The notes under the pieces are model-generated. The model was not told the origin of the DNA. It ran no database searches and saw nothing but the letters and a program-made list of their open reading frames with translations. Below, in pieces: positions 10,115-19,276 of a stretch of 64,000 nt of DNA; position 1 is the stretch's first letter, and each line of letters starts with the position of its first letter. Both the position numbers and the translations under genes were made by a program. Source of the stretch: Catonia carolina (Eukaryota > Arthropoda > Insecta > Hemiptera > Achilidae); contig JAQMRL010000014.1 in NCBI GenBank assembly GCA_035578175.1, positions 13,336,774 to 13,400,773 of the forward strand, given 5' to 3'.

Positions 10115-11112
10115 CGCGTACGTCTTTTAAGGTGAAGCCTGAGGCTGATGACTTCGTTCTGAAAGCTTATCGGTCTTCCGTCCTGATCCACCACAGAGAC
10201 GGTCAGTCTTCCTATCCTCGAAGTGTTTACGGGTAGATAGATGACGTTCTTGGGAACTTCGATTATCTTATAACCCCGTTCCACCTGCGGGAAGAACTCG
10301 TGCAGGGTATGTCCTTCGGCTCCGTTAGTGTACGAGCCCCGCACGATGTTGCAAGTCAACCGGATGGCGTTCACGGCCGTAATGTTGACAGGGCGCTGGG
10401 ACGTGTACCATTTATTAGGTTCGAGGATCGCCGCATCGAACCCCAGCACCTCTCTGATGGTTCCGGGTACGGAAAAGTCTACCTTTTCTCCGCAGAATAT
10501 CGAGCACTTTAGAGTGGTGGGGTCTACGACCATGTTAAGTCTTGGGAGCGGACGGCATTCCGTCTTTGATCCCTTTGACGTCTCCTTCTTCGCATCGCTT
10601 AAGGCTTTCGCTTTCGCTTCCTCCTCCGCCCTTTTCGCTTTAGCTTCCTCCTCCGCCCTTTTCGCGGCCCTTATTTTCGCCGCATTCTCCAATTTCTTAA
10701 GGACCTCATCGAGAGGGTCGGTACTGGATCTCTCTTTCCTTTTTCCCTTCTGTTCCTTTTTCCGCTCCTTCGAGAGCTTTTGGTACTTGAGGGATCCTGC
10801 GTCTTCAACATCGGTACGGTTATCGTCTTGCCCCGCGTCTCTGCTGCTGTCGCAGTTCACTCCGCCGTACATCTCCAACATCTCGTATTTGATCTTTGAG
10901 TGGATGTCGTCAATCTCGTACATGCCTTCGGGCAGCTCCACCTTCATCCCGTCACCGAAGCAGAACAGGTTGTTCACCCCTTTCCGCACGTTGGGTATGT
11001 TGTTGTAGCTCATGAAATCTACCAGTCCTATCTCCCACTGGCCCTCTCCGAGGTCTATGGGAGGGAAGTAATCGACCTCGATCGTAGAGCTCTTACCGCT
11101 TAGGCACAACAT
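10105..11112 (-). CDS. Penton-like minor capsid protein
   Basis: A 335-aa protein with the pattern of the Polinton minor capsid family. The N-terminal half has 'DYFPPIDLGEGQWEIGLVDF' followed by a YNNIPNV motif. The C-terminal half has a CNIVRGSY-containing strand region, 'HTLHEFFPQV', and ends 'DGRPISFQNEVISLRLHLKR'. Between the halves (about residues 115-215) is a long charged Lys/Glu/Ala-rich insert with a direct repeat of AKRAEEEAK. It is predicted to form a helix or coiled coil, perhaps projecting from the vertex. The ATG at 11112 overlaps the protease end by 20 bp, and its stop overlaps the next small gene. Confidence 0.78.
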   Translation of the reverse strand: MLCLSGKSSTIEVDYFPPIDLGEGQWEIGLVDFMSYNNIPNVRKGVNNLFCFGDGMKVELPEGMYEIDDIHSKIKYEMLEMYGGVNCDSSRDAGQDDNRTDVEDAGSLKYQKLSKERKKEQKGKRKERSSTDPLDEVLKKLENAAKIRAAKRAEEEAKAKRAEEEAKAKALSDAKKETSKGSKTECRPLPRLNMVVDPTTLKCSIFCGEKVDFSVPGTIREVLGFDAAILEPNKWYTSQRPVNITAVNAIRLTCNIVRGSYTNGAEGHTLHEFFPQVERGYKIIEVPKNVIYLPVNTSRIGRLTVSVVDQDGRPISFQNEVISLRLHLKRRTRWG

Positions 11113-11482
11113 CTTTACCCGATAGAAACTCTAGGCACAGATGTCCGCAGACGACTGAATCAAAGTCCTGCCTCCTGGCGTAATTATATCTTATGATGTT
11201 CCGTCCGTCTTCTCCGTTCTCGAGGTACCTTACCAGCTCTACGGGAGGCCTCAGGTTGCCGTAGCTGTCAAAGTACTCTACGACCGCACCGGTCTTCCTG
11301 TAACATACCCAGTGGGTCCCTTCGTTCCTCGCGCTGTCCAAGTTGACGATGGCTGATTCGTTTTCGTAGGGTCTATGGGGGAGCGTGTCACGCATAAACA
11401 CCCCTCTAAAGTTCGAGATTTCGAGTGCGTCGGCAGCCGCCATCAATTGACTATCGGACAGGGGTTTGTTCGGAAGTTTCAA
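11093..11482 (-). CDS. Adenain-type cysteine protease
   Basis: A small C5-like maturation protease. Visible active-site elements, numbered from 11482, are H57 in GTHWVCY, D72 in YFDSYG, Q105 and C112 in VVCGHLCL. This is the His-Asp-Gln-Cys order of adenovirus protease. It should cut capsid precursors during assembly. The frame at 11482 starts at TTG, not ATG. The first ATG (11443) would remove a conserved-looking N-terminal helix, and the frame is open upstream to a TAA inside the PLA2 gene. The true N-terminus may therefore come from splicing, frameshifting or a fusion with the PLA2 frame. Length is at the short end for the family. Confidence 0.88.
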   Translation of the reverse strand: MKLPNKPLSDSQLMAAADALEISNFRGVFMRDTLPHRPYENESAIVNLDSARNEGTHWVCYRKTGAVVEYFDSYGNLRPPVELVRYLENGEDGRNIIRYNYARRQDFDSVVCGHLCLEFLSGKDVVPKR

Positions 11483-12098
11483 CGAAGTTTTTTTTCCTTA
11501 GTCCGCATCCCGCGTGCTGCGTAGGGTACGGTTTCAAATACAGTCCCTCACCTCGTCGGGTAGTGCTACGGTTAGTCCTGCGGGTGGTGCGACGGTTAGT
11601 CTTGCTAGAGGTCTTACGAACGGTCTTCCTACGGGCAGTCTTCCTACGGGTGGTCTTCCCGGTCTGCCTTCGCTTGATCCTCCCGCCGAACTTGCTTTTA
11701 GCTTTCATTATGTTGGTCACCGCCCAGGCGGCCGCTTTCTCCGCTATGCTGGAGTCGGACGCTCTCACCCTCTCCCAGGCTCTATCTGCTAACACGCGGT
11801 CTGCTTCGGCCCTGCCCGCTGAGTCTTTGCGGTTGTGGTAGGCTATGTCGTGCTGTTTGCACGCGGCGTCGAGAGGGTTGATGCCCGGGTCTCCTCTTCT
11901 CAATCTCTTCTGCAGGTCCGTCCCCGGTCCGCAGTACTGATAGCCCGGTATGTGGAGTTCCACGGGTAAAACGTCTATCGCTTTGTTCAATACGGTTCCT
12001 ACGACGTTCTCTGCAGCTCCTAAGACTCCGCTCGCGATGCTCCCTACCAGTCCGGCTCCTGAATGCGATCTGCTGCGAAACGTGTTGCATCTCCCCAT
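11451..12098 (-). CDS. Virion protein with phospholipase A2-like domain and basic tail
   Basis: A 215-aa protein. Residues 15-48 form a glycine/alanine-rich hydrophobic stretch. The calcium-loop motif YCGPGT is at 55-60, and the catalytic pair H83-D84 lies in KQHDIAYHNR, as in parvovirus VP1 and other viral PLA2 domains. Such domains are known to help virions cross endosomal membranes. Residues 133-190 are very rich in Arg, Lys and Thr, a likely DNA-binding or nuclear targeting tail, followed by GLYLKPY. The frame ends 'TPVR' after an A8 run (11488-11495) where the protease frame opens. Similar PLA2 proteins occur in adintoviruses and Polintons. Confidence 0.88.
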   Translation of the reverse strand: MGRCNTFRSRSHSGAGLVGSIASGVLGAAENVVGTVLNKAIDVLPVELHIPGYQYCGPGTDLQKRLRRGDPGINPLDAACKQHDIAYHNRKDSAGRAEADRVLADRAWERVRASDSSIAEKAAAWAVTNIMKAKSKFGGRIKRRQTGKTTRRKTARRKTVRKTSSKTNRRTTRRTNRSTTRRGEGLYLKPYPTQHAGCGLRKKNFVETSEQTPVR

Positions 12099-12139
12099 TT
12101 TAAGGTCGGAATGAAGCTCGAGGACCTGTGTTTCCTTAT

Positions 12140-12592
12140 TTATGATGCGCCTTTTCCCTCCAGGCGTGACGATACGTCCTCAAACTCTTTGCGCAGCTTT
12201 TGGATCTCATCGCGCATTTTCAACATTTCGTCGACTCGCTCGTCTTTGACGGGATCTGAAACTTTCATCTTATCGGCGTGGGAGGAAAGGTACTCTTTCA
12301 AGTACTTGAGGTTGATGGCGTCTTCTTCTTCGATCGGATCTCCTACTTGCGCCATCCTGCGACCGTAAAGGTCGTAGTAAGGTTCGCCACCGCCCTCCTC
12401 CAAGACCTCGAGGACACCGTAATCTTCAGCGTAAGCTTGGATGAGCCTCATGCATTCGTTGACGTTGACCGCGTCCGTATACGACTGGGCTACGCCTACG
12501 CGACAGATTCTCCGGTCTCTCATGTCCATATCTCCATCCGCGGTAACCCTGTAAGGGGTGAGAAAACGACGTACGGATCTTCCAGTGTCCAT
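12140..12592 (-). CDS. Fibre-like protein with two phage-tail-type repeats and coiled coil
   Basis: A 150-aa protein. Two stretches, about residues 22-52 (MDMRDRRICRVGVA to DAVNVNE) and 75-102 (LYGRRMAQVGDPIEEEDAINLKYL), share the pattern 'hxxRRIxxVxxPxxxxDAVNxxYL'. This is common near the ends of phage tail fibres and other trimeric attachment proteins. Residues 115-147 form a charged heptad-like coiled coil (EMLKMRDEIQKLRKEF). A role as a trimeric vertex fibre or spike base is inferred from pattern only. It has its own upstream TATAAG box inside the end of the neighbouring gene. Confidence 0.68.
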   Translation of the reverse strand: MDTGRSVRRFLTPYRVTADGDMDMRDRRICRVGVAQSYTDAVNVNECMRLIQAYAEDYGVLEVLEEGGGEPYYDLYGRRMAQVGDPIEEEDAINLKYLKEYLSSHADKMKVSDPVKDERVDEMLKMRDEIQKLRKEFEDVSSRLEGKGAS

Positions 12593-12606
12593 AGCGAGAA
12601 TGAGGG

Positions 12607-13591
12607 TTACAGACGTAGATCTCCTCTTATAAGCCTCAGCTCTTTGAGTTCCTCGACTATTGAATTTATCTCGCTGCCGTGACCCGTATGGCCCGAGTCT
12701 TTAGAAGCTACGAGGAGTCTAAGCCTGTCGCAAAGCTCGTTGGGATCGTCGAAATATACGTACTCGGTCTTCCTGTTTCCGTTCAGCTCCATCATAGGCC
12801 CGGCTCGTATACCCTTACCGCGCTTCGGTCGGTCCGGCTTCGGAGGGAAAAGCCGGCTTATGATTGAGACGTACTTTTTCCCTGTGTTGGCCTTCACTTG
12901 ACCTAGAGCCGAGTTGTTCCTTCTGTGGGCGCTTGTGGCTTCCAATAAGTTTTTGTACTCCTCCAAGTCTTCTTCCGAGTAGATGAACGGATCGGGTTTC
13001 CTTTTGAATATCAGCTCGTACAGACCGTGCGTGCCTGGGTACGATACGTCTCCGACGATTATCGAGTCGTCAGGCTTGAGTTGTACCGTAGAATCACCCA
13101 TCACCAATTCGCTGCCTTCGAAGTGTACCCCGTATGTAGAATCCGTATTGTTGTCGGAGTCTGTGATGGCCTCATGCATGTACTGACGGGCCAGACGTCC
13201 GGGAAACGTGTTCTTGACCCATACGGAAGCTCGAACCTTACCTAGAGGCGTTGAAAGCATCTCCTCTATAGTGGTAGGCGTGCTAAACTCCTCCTCGCGA
13301 GGTAAAGTCCTCGCCGGGGTGGCGTGAGGTCTGGAAGCGTCCCTCATCTCAGTGGAATTCCCGACAGTTGCATCGTCCTCCGTGAACTCCACTGGGAGGC
13401 TGACGCTCGTATCCATCTCATCCATCCTATGGGGGTCTCCCGCATCCATCGGTTCGTCCGAGGTCTTCTTCTTAGTATGCCGAGGTCCGAACCCGTCGCT
13501 ACTCCTCTTCAGATTGGAATACCTGTAGGGCCCGGTCATCAGATCCTTCCATGAGTCGTCGATACTTTTACCTGCGACTCTGTCTTCTTCG

Positions 13592-13629
<38 letters not shown>

Positions 13630-13923
13630 GTCAAGAGCTTTAACCCGGCTAAAAGGCCGCTTTTCAGGTTTCGTCCTAAAAGGCTTCAATGTCTCCCTAC
13701 GCTTTACTCCCTTCAACGGTTCGCTCGTTGAGGAAGGGTCGGGCTCGGCTTTCTTATCGTTCAACAGCTTCGATAGTGGGTCGGTTAGCGGTTTGAGCTG
13801 CTTCTGTATCCTGAGATCTTCCTCAGTCAAGCCATGCTTCAGAACTAGTTGCTTCTCTCTTATCCTCCTGCGTAACTCTGCGATCTCCAGCACTAGATTC
13901 TCGTCGACCTGTCTCGAAGCCAT
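12607..13923 (-). CDS. DUF8207-like Polinton protein with N-terminal coiled coil
   Basis: A 438-aa protein. Residues 5-55 are a coiled coil rich in Leu, Arg and Glu. A run of about 14 aspartates (near 97-111) is encoded by a GAT-type microsatellite. A low-complexity charged middle follows. The C-terminal region (about 250-400) has the pattern YGVHFEGSELVMGDS, then a GDVSYPGTHGLYELIFKRKP segment, then an 'AHRRNNSALGQVKANTGKKY' segment. I recognise this as the DUF8207 family found next to capsid genes in many Polintons. Its function is unproven; a virion or scaffold role fits its place in the cluster. Confidence 0.72.
12626..12633 (-). promoter_or_regulatory. TATA-like box of the fibre-like gene
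   Basis: The palindromic CTTATAAG lies 34-41 bp before the ATG at 12592, within the last codons of the DUF8207-like gene. Confidence 0.45.
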
Positions 13924-13961
13924 CTCATCGTCTATTAACGCAGTACCTTTCCACTACCGTC

Positions 13962-13969
13962 AATATATA
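13962..13969 (-). promoter_or_regulatory. TATA box of the DUF8207-like gene
   Basis: TATATATT on the - strand lies about 40 bp upstream of the ATG at 13923, between the minisatellite and the gene. Confidence 0.55.
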
Positions 13970-13984
13970 CACGACCTGCGACTG

Positions 13985-14925
13985 TACAGCTTTTTCCAGC
14001 TTTTTCCTGCTAGCTGCACAGCTTTTTCCTGCTTATTCCTGCTAGCTGCGCAGCTTTTTCCTGCTTATTCCTGCTAGCTGCGTAGCTTTTTCCTGCATAT
14101 TCCTGCTAGCTGCGCAGCTTATTCCTGCTAGCTGCGCAGCTTTTTCCTGCTTTTTCCTGCTAGCTGCGCAGCTTTTTCCTGCTAGCTGCGCAGCTTTTTC
14201 CTGCTTGTTCCTGCTAGCTGCGCAGCTTTTTCCTGCTTTTTCCTGCTAGCTGCGCAGCTTTTTCCTGCTAGCTGCGCAGCTTTTTCCTGCTTTTTCCTGC
14301 TAGCTGCGCAGCTTTTTCCTGCTTATTCCTGCTAGCTGCGCAGCTTTTTCCTGCTTATTCCTGCTAGCTGCGCAGCTTTTTCCAGCTTTTTCCTGCTAGC
14401 TGCGCAGCTTTTTCCTGCTTATTCCTGCTAGCTGCGCAGCTTTTTCCTGCTTATTCCTGCTAGCTGCGCAGCTTTTTCCTGCTAGCTGCGCAGCTTTTTC
14501 CTGCTTATTCCTGCTAGCTGCGCAGCTTTTTCCTGCTTATTCCTGCTAGCTGCGCAGCTTTTTCCTGCTTATTCCTGCTAGCTGCGCAGCTTTTTCCTGC
14601 TTATTCCTGCTAGCTGCGCAGCTTTTTCCAGCTTTTTCCTGCTAGCTGCGCAGCTTTTTCCTGCTAGCTGCGCAGCTTTTTCCTGCTTATTCCTGCTAGC
14701 TGCGCAGCTTTTTCCTGCTTATTCCTGCTAGCTGCGCAGCTTTTTCCAGCTTTTTCCTGCTAGCTGCGCAGCTTTTTCCTGCTAGCTGCGCAGCTTTTTC
14801 CTGCTTATTCCTGCTAGCTGCGCAGCTTTTTCCTGCTTATTCCTGCTAGCTGCGCAGCTTATTCCTGCTAGCTGCGCAGCTTTTTCCTGCTTATTCCTGC
14901 TAGCTGCGCAGCTTTTTCCTGCTGT
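13985..14925. repeat. Minisatellite of 22/32-bp units inside the Polinton
   Basis: About 31 copies of a core reading gctagctgcgcagctttttc alternate between a 22-bp form and a 32-bp form with an extra 'ctgcttattc' or 'ctgctttttc'. The core contains the palindromes GCTAGC and TGCGCA. Unit lengths are not multiples of three and no frame is conserved, so it is non-coding. It fills the gap between the ATPase stop and the DUF8207-like promoter. Confidence 0.95.
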
Positions 14926-14933
14926 ATGTCGGT

Positions 14934-15647
14934 CTAAACGGCCCGTAGTTCGGTGATGAACGTGTCGTAATTAAATCTATAGCGGCCGCCGAGGGTTTTT
15001 CTCTCTTTGTCGACTACTAGAAACCCGTTCATGTTTCGAGACCACGCCTCACCGCACAGATTCTTGAACTCCTCAAAAGTCATATCAGGGACTACGTGAT
15101 CGTTAAAGATATGACGTAGGTTGCGCTCGTCCTGACGGAACACGAGTAAAAAATTTGCATTATCTCTAACGAGCTGTTTAGGCGCCTTACTATATGTCTG
15201 ACATAGGTAAAATACGTCCAGGTTGTTATGTCTCCCCATAGCAAAGTATTTTACCACGTTGTGTTGTTTCTCGCATACAACATCGTCAAACATCATCACG
15301 GAATTGGGCTCTACCTCTTCCGGAGGCGGGACTTGCGCATTGTCGCTGAATTCGTGATAGTCTACACCCTCCATATCATGAAACACGCGCTCCAAAAACC
15401 TATACTTGGGTTGGTGCAGAGATTTTGAAAATACGTACACATTGCAGAACCTCAGCCCGTTGGGGTCGAACAGCAGGTTGATTATTGCGTTTGTCTTGCC
15501 ACAATTCGACGGACCTACGGCCAAACATCTGATACTATTCGGCAAGAGGCGACCGTGTCTGTTTCTCGTTTCGCCTATTTCTCCCGACTCGATAAGCACA
15601 TCTAAGTTGACGACAGGGAGTTTCTCTTTCTGCTCCCTACACCTCAT
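14934..15647 (-). CDS. Genome-packaging ATPase (HerA/FtsK type)
   Basis: A 237-aa P-loop ATPase. Walker A is GPSNCGKT (45-52) and Walker B is VMMFDD (117-122). A polar residue in YLCQTY (Q150) fits the sensor position, and GRHNN follows Walker B as in A32-like packaging ATPases. It is expected to pump the element's DNA into capsids. The frame is full length and intact. The ATG at 15647 lies 36 bp after the integrase stop. A TTATATAAG box overlaps that stop. The 3' end abuts the minisatellite. Confidence 0.92.
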   Translation of the reverse strand: MRCREQKEKLPVVNLDVLIESGEIGETRNRHGRLLPNSIRCLAVGPSNCGKTNAIINLLFDPNGLRFCNVYVFSKSLHQPKYRFLERVFHDMEGVDYHEFSDNAQVPPPEEVEPNSVMMFDDVVCEKQHNVVKYFAMGRHNNLDVFYLCQTYSKAPKQLVRDNANFLLVFRQDERNLRHIFNDHVVPDMTFEEFKNLCGEAWSRNMNGFLVVDKERKTLGGRYRFNYDTFITELRAV

Positions 15648-15682
15648 TTTGCGTTAGTAACCGATAAACCTACATTACAGCT

Positions 15683-15692
15683 CTTATATAAG
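15683..15692 (-). promoter_or_regulatory. TATA box of the ATPase gene
   Basis: CTTATATAAG overlaps the integrase stop codon and lies about 40 bp upstream of the ATPase ATG. Confidence 0.5.
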
Positions 15693-16610
15693 GTCTTTCT
15701 TGTCGATCCATGAATCGTGACTCTCGTCATACCCTAACCACCTGACCAACAACCTGTCACCTTTTCTCTTCAATACCTTCTCGACGAGAAATACGTCACC
15801 GTATTTCGTCTTACTCAGTTCCTGTGTGTAAAAACTACCTTTGATCACATGTCCTTTTTCGTCTTTGAGCGAGTATGTGACGGGACGGGTGTGCAAAATA
15901 CGATCTACGGTAAACACCTCATTGGTCCAATTCGGTATGTAACCCTTGTCGAAAGTCTTTTTGTACTTGCTGATCCTGACCTTATCTCCCGGCTCAAACT
16001 TGACGGTTTGGGGGGCGCGTTTCTTACGAGTATTGGACAATATATTTCTTAGCACCTCACCTTCGTTCCTCTTATTTACATCTACAGGTTTGAAACCTAT
16101 AGTCCTGTGAGACCTGTTATTGTACTGAGACAGGAGGTCGTCTAAAAGACCTACCCAAACGTAATTGCCCCGTTCTGTAAACTTTCTCCACATCATCTCC
16201 TTCAGCGTCCTGTTGAACCGCTCTACTATCGAGGCCTTCTTCGGAGAGTAAGTGGAGTAGTGGTTGATCCCGTGCTTGGACAGCAGAGACCTTACAGACG
16301 CGTTATACCACTCTTTACCCTCGTCGGTATGAAAATGGCGCATCTTGTGTTTTTCCAGTATGGGACCGAGAGCGCTAGCGACTTCTTCAGCCGTCTTGCT
16401 CTTGAGCGGTACGGCAATAGCAAATTTAGAAAAACAATTAATTACTGTCATTATGTATCTGTAGCCCTTATTGACTCTGGCGTATGGGATCATCTCTACC
16501 AGATCGGCCTGATACAAGTCGTCGATACCCTTCAGCTCTACGTTTCTGGTGGGATAGTTCCTGCGGGCTTGCTTGTGAAGCTCGCGCGCTATACCACTTC
16601 TCAAGCTCAT
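15684..16610 (-). CDS. Retroviral-type integrase with C-terminal chromodomain
   Basis: A 308-aa integrase from the ATG at 16610. The longer open frame to 16634 begins with GTG and is not a good eukaryotic start. Catalytic residues are D36 (YQADLVEM), D96 (HTDEGKEW) and E130 (SIVERFNR), a DDE triad with 33 residues between the last two. It should join the AG-ended TIRs to target DNA with 6-bp staggering. The last 40 residues (FLVEKVLKRKGDRLLVRWLG, then WIDKKDLI) form a chromodomain, which in related integrases steers insertion to marked chromatin. An N-terminal HHCC zinc domain is not visible, as in other insect members I recall. Confidence 0.95.
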   Translation of the reverse strand: MSLRSGIARELHKQARRNYPTRNVELKGIDDLYQADLVEMIPYARVNKGYRYIMTVINCFSKFAIAVPLKSKTAEEVASALGPILEKHKMRHFHTDEGKEWYNASVRSLLSKHGINHYSTYSPKKASIVERFNRTLKEMMWRKFTERGNYVWVGLLDDLLSQYNNRSHRTIGFKPVDVNKRNEGEVLRNILSNTRKKRAPQTVKFEPGDKVRISKYKKTFDKGYIPNWTNEVFTVDRILHTRPVTYSLKDEKGHVIKGSFYTQELSKTKYGDVFLVEKVLKRKGDRLLVRWLGYDESHDSWIDKKDLI

Positions 16611-16620
16611 CGTGCGATGC

Positions 16621-16656
16621 ACTGAGAGCGACACTGCTTATATCTAGGTTAAATAG
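16621..16656 (-). promoter_or_regulatory. Core promoter of the integrase gene
   Basis: On the - strand, TATTTAA (around 16649-16655) and ATATAAG (16638-16644) precede an initiator-like TCAGT (16621-16625), giving a very short leader before the ATG at 16610. The promoter abuts the inner CAGCTG array of the right TIR. Confidence 0.5.
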
Positions 16657-16666
16657 GGATTTTGAA

Positions 16667-16758
16667 CAGCTGATTTTTAACAGCTGTTTAACAGCTGATT
16701 TTTAACAGCTGTTTATCAGCTGATTTTTAACAGCTGTTTATCAGCTGTTTAACAGCTG
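16667..16758. promoter_or_regulatory. CAGCTG array at the inner end of the right TIR
   Basis: Eight CAGCTG palindromes with AT spacers mirror the nine-copy array at 3130-3229. The array is next to the integrase promoter. Spacer order differs between ends, so the arrays have rearranged since the TIRs were last made identical. Confidence 0.6.
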
Positions 16759-17196
16759 ATTTTCGGAGATGAAGGTTCCTGGTTCAAATCCTAGTAAAGC
16801 AGCGTGACTCGTAACAAACAACATGTGACATTGTCAAAATTAAAAGAATAGAGTTGCATCATCTAAATTAACTGTACATTCAAATTTGCAGTAATCAAGT
16901 TGCATAGGGCGTCTCAAAACGAAATTACCAAAATTACCGATTGTTCGGATCCCGAAAGAACCTACGACCCAAAACCAGACGTAACGCGTTCTACGGAATG
17001 TCCGGATCCTGCGAGCACCTAAACCTCGTCGATCCGATCCACGGGTCACGTGTTACAAGCGATCCAGGGTTCTAACGGGGATACGGCTACAAATTAGGGC
17101 TTATCTTGTAGATCTCGATTTCCCGGTCACGTGGGTGCCAGCCGCATCAAAATCGGCCCAGCGGTTGCGGAGAAAATCGAGTTTGAAAATTGACCC

Positions 17197-17284
<88 letters not shown>

Positions 17285-18420
17285 TTTCAAACTCGATTTT
17301 CTCCTCAACCGCTGGGCCGATTTTGATGCGGGCGGTACCCACGTGACCAGGAGCTCGAGATCTACAAGATAAGCCCTAATCCGTAGCCGTATCCCCGATG
17401 GAACCTGAGATAGCTTGTAACACGTGACCTGGTTATCAGATCAAAAAGGTTTAGGGCTTATCTTATAGATCTCGATCTCCTGGTCACGTGGGTGCCACCC
17501 GCATTAAAATCGGTCCAGCGGTTACGGAGAAAATCGGGTTTGAAAATTTGTCATTTTTTTTTTTTTTTTTAAATTTTCAAACTTGATTTTCTCCGTAACC
17601 GCTGGACCGATTTTAATGCGGGCGGTACCCACGTGACCAGGAGATCGAGATCTACATGATAACCCCTAATCCGTAGCTGTATCCCCGATGGAACCTGAGA
17701 TAGCTTGTAACACGTGACCTGGTTATCAGATCGATGAGATTTAGGGCTTATCTTGTAGATCTCGATCTCCTGGTCACGTGGGTACCGCCCACATCAAAAT
17801 CGGCCAAGCGGTTGCGGAGAAAATCGGGTTTGAAAATTTGCCATTTTTTTTATTTTTTTAAATTTTCAAACCTGATTTTCTCCGCAACCGCTGGACCGAT
17901 TTTGATGCGGGCGGTACCCACGTGACCGGGAGATCGAGATCTACAAGATAAGCCCTAATTTGTAGCCGTATCCCCGATGGAACCTGAGATCGTTTGTAAC
18001 ACGTGACCTGGTTATCAGATCGATAAGATTGAGGGCTTATCTTGTAGATCTCGATCTCCTGGTCACGTGGGTGCCGCCCACATCAAAATCGGTCCAGCGG
18101 TTGCGGAGAAAATCGGGTTTGAAAATTTGCCATTTTTTTTATTTTTTTAAATTTTCAAACCTGATTTTCTCCGCAACCGCTGGGCCGATTTTGACGCGGG
18201 CGGTACCCACGTGACCAGGAGATCGAGATCTACAAGATAAGCCCTAATCCGTAGCCGTATCCCCTATGGAACTTGAGATAGCTTGTAACACGTGACCTGT
18301 TTATCGGATCGATGAGGTTTAGGGCTTACCTTGTAGATCTCGATCTCCTGGTCACGTGGATACCACCCGCATCAAAATCGGACCAGCGGTTGAGGAGAAA
18401 ATCGACTTTGAAAATTTACC

Positions 18421-18474
<54 letters not shown>

Positions 18475-18477
18475 GAG

Positions 18478-18536
<59 letters not shown>

Positions 18537-19106
18537 CAAACTTGATTTTCTCCTCAACCGCTGGGCCGATTTTGACGCGGGCGGTACCCACGTGACCGGG
18601 AGATCGAGATCTACAAGATAGGCCCTAATTTGTAGCCGTATCCCCGATGGAACCTGAGATCGTTTGTAACACGTGATCTGGTTATCAGATCGATGAGATT
18701 TAGGGCTTATCTTGTAGATCTCGATCTCCTGGTCACGTGGGTACCGTCCACATCAAAATCGGACCAGCGGTTGCGGAGAAAATCGGGTTTGAAAATTTGC
18801 CATTTTTTTATTTTTTTAAATTTTCAAACCTGATTTTCTCCGCAACCGCTGGGCCGATTTTGATGCGGACGGCACCCACGTGACCAGGAGATCGAGATCT
18901 ACAAGATAAGCCCTAATCCGTAGCCGTATCCCCTATGGAACCTGAGATAGCTTGTAACACGTGACCTGGTTATCAGATCGACGAGTTTTAGGGCTTATCT
19001 TGTAGATCTCGATCTCCCGGTCACGTGGGTGCCGTCCGCATCAAAATCGGCCCAGTGGTTGCGGAGAAAATTGAGTTTGAAAATTTGGCGGGAAAAAATA
19101 TTTGGC

Positions 19107-19205
<99 letters not shown>

Positions 19206-19270
19206 AAGGTCATCCTATCTCCGGTGGTCAAAGGTCAAGGTTGTCCCAGTACAGACATTCTTCCTCTACT
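16667..19270 (-). repeat. Right terminal inverted repeat
   Basis: Inverted copy of 568-3229. From the inside out: CAGCTG array, SINE-like fragment, unique segment, near-palindromes (17090-19100) with long A/T homopolymers, and the terminal 60 bp ending CCTCTACT. It lacks 72 bp present in the left TIR. The outermost T-run (about 19110-19204) differs in length from the left A-run. Confidence 0.93.
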
Positions 19271-19276
19271 CTTATC
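19271..19276 (+). repeat. Right 6-bp target-site duplication CTTATC
   Basis: Identical to 562-567. It is followed by 'agcatgctttgaaaag', which continues the interrupted host repeat. Confidence 0.93.

Noticed and set aside
10328..11008. 226-aa frame opposite the penton-like gene
   Set aside because: Antisense shadow. The - strand frame has clear family motifs.
13985..14925. CRISPR-like array
   Set aside because: Units are directly joined or separated by a fixed 10-bp variant, without unique spacers. It is a minisatellite in a eukaryotic element.
16611..16634. Eight extra N-terminal residues of the integrase
   Set aside because: They depend on a GTG start. The ATG at 16610 follows promoter elements and fits relatives.
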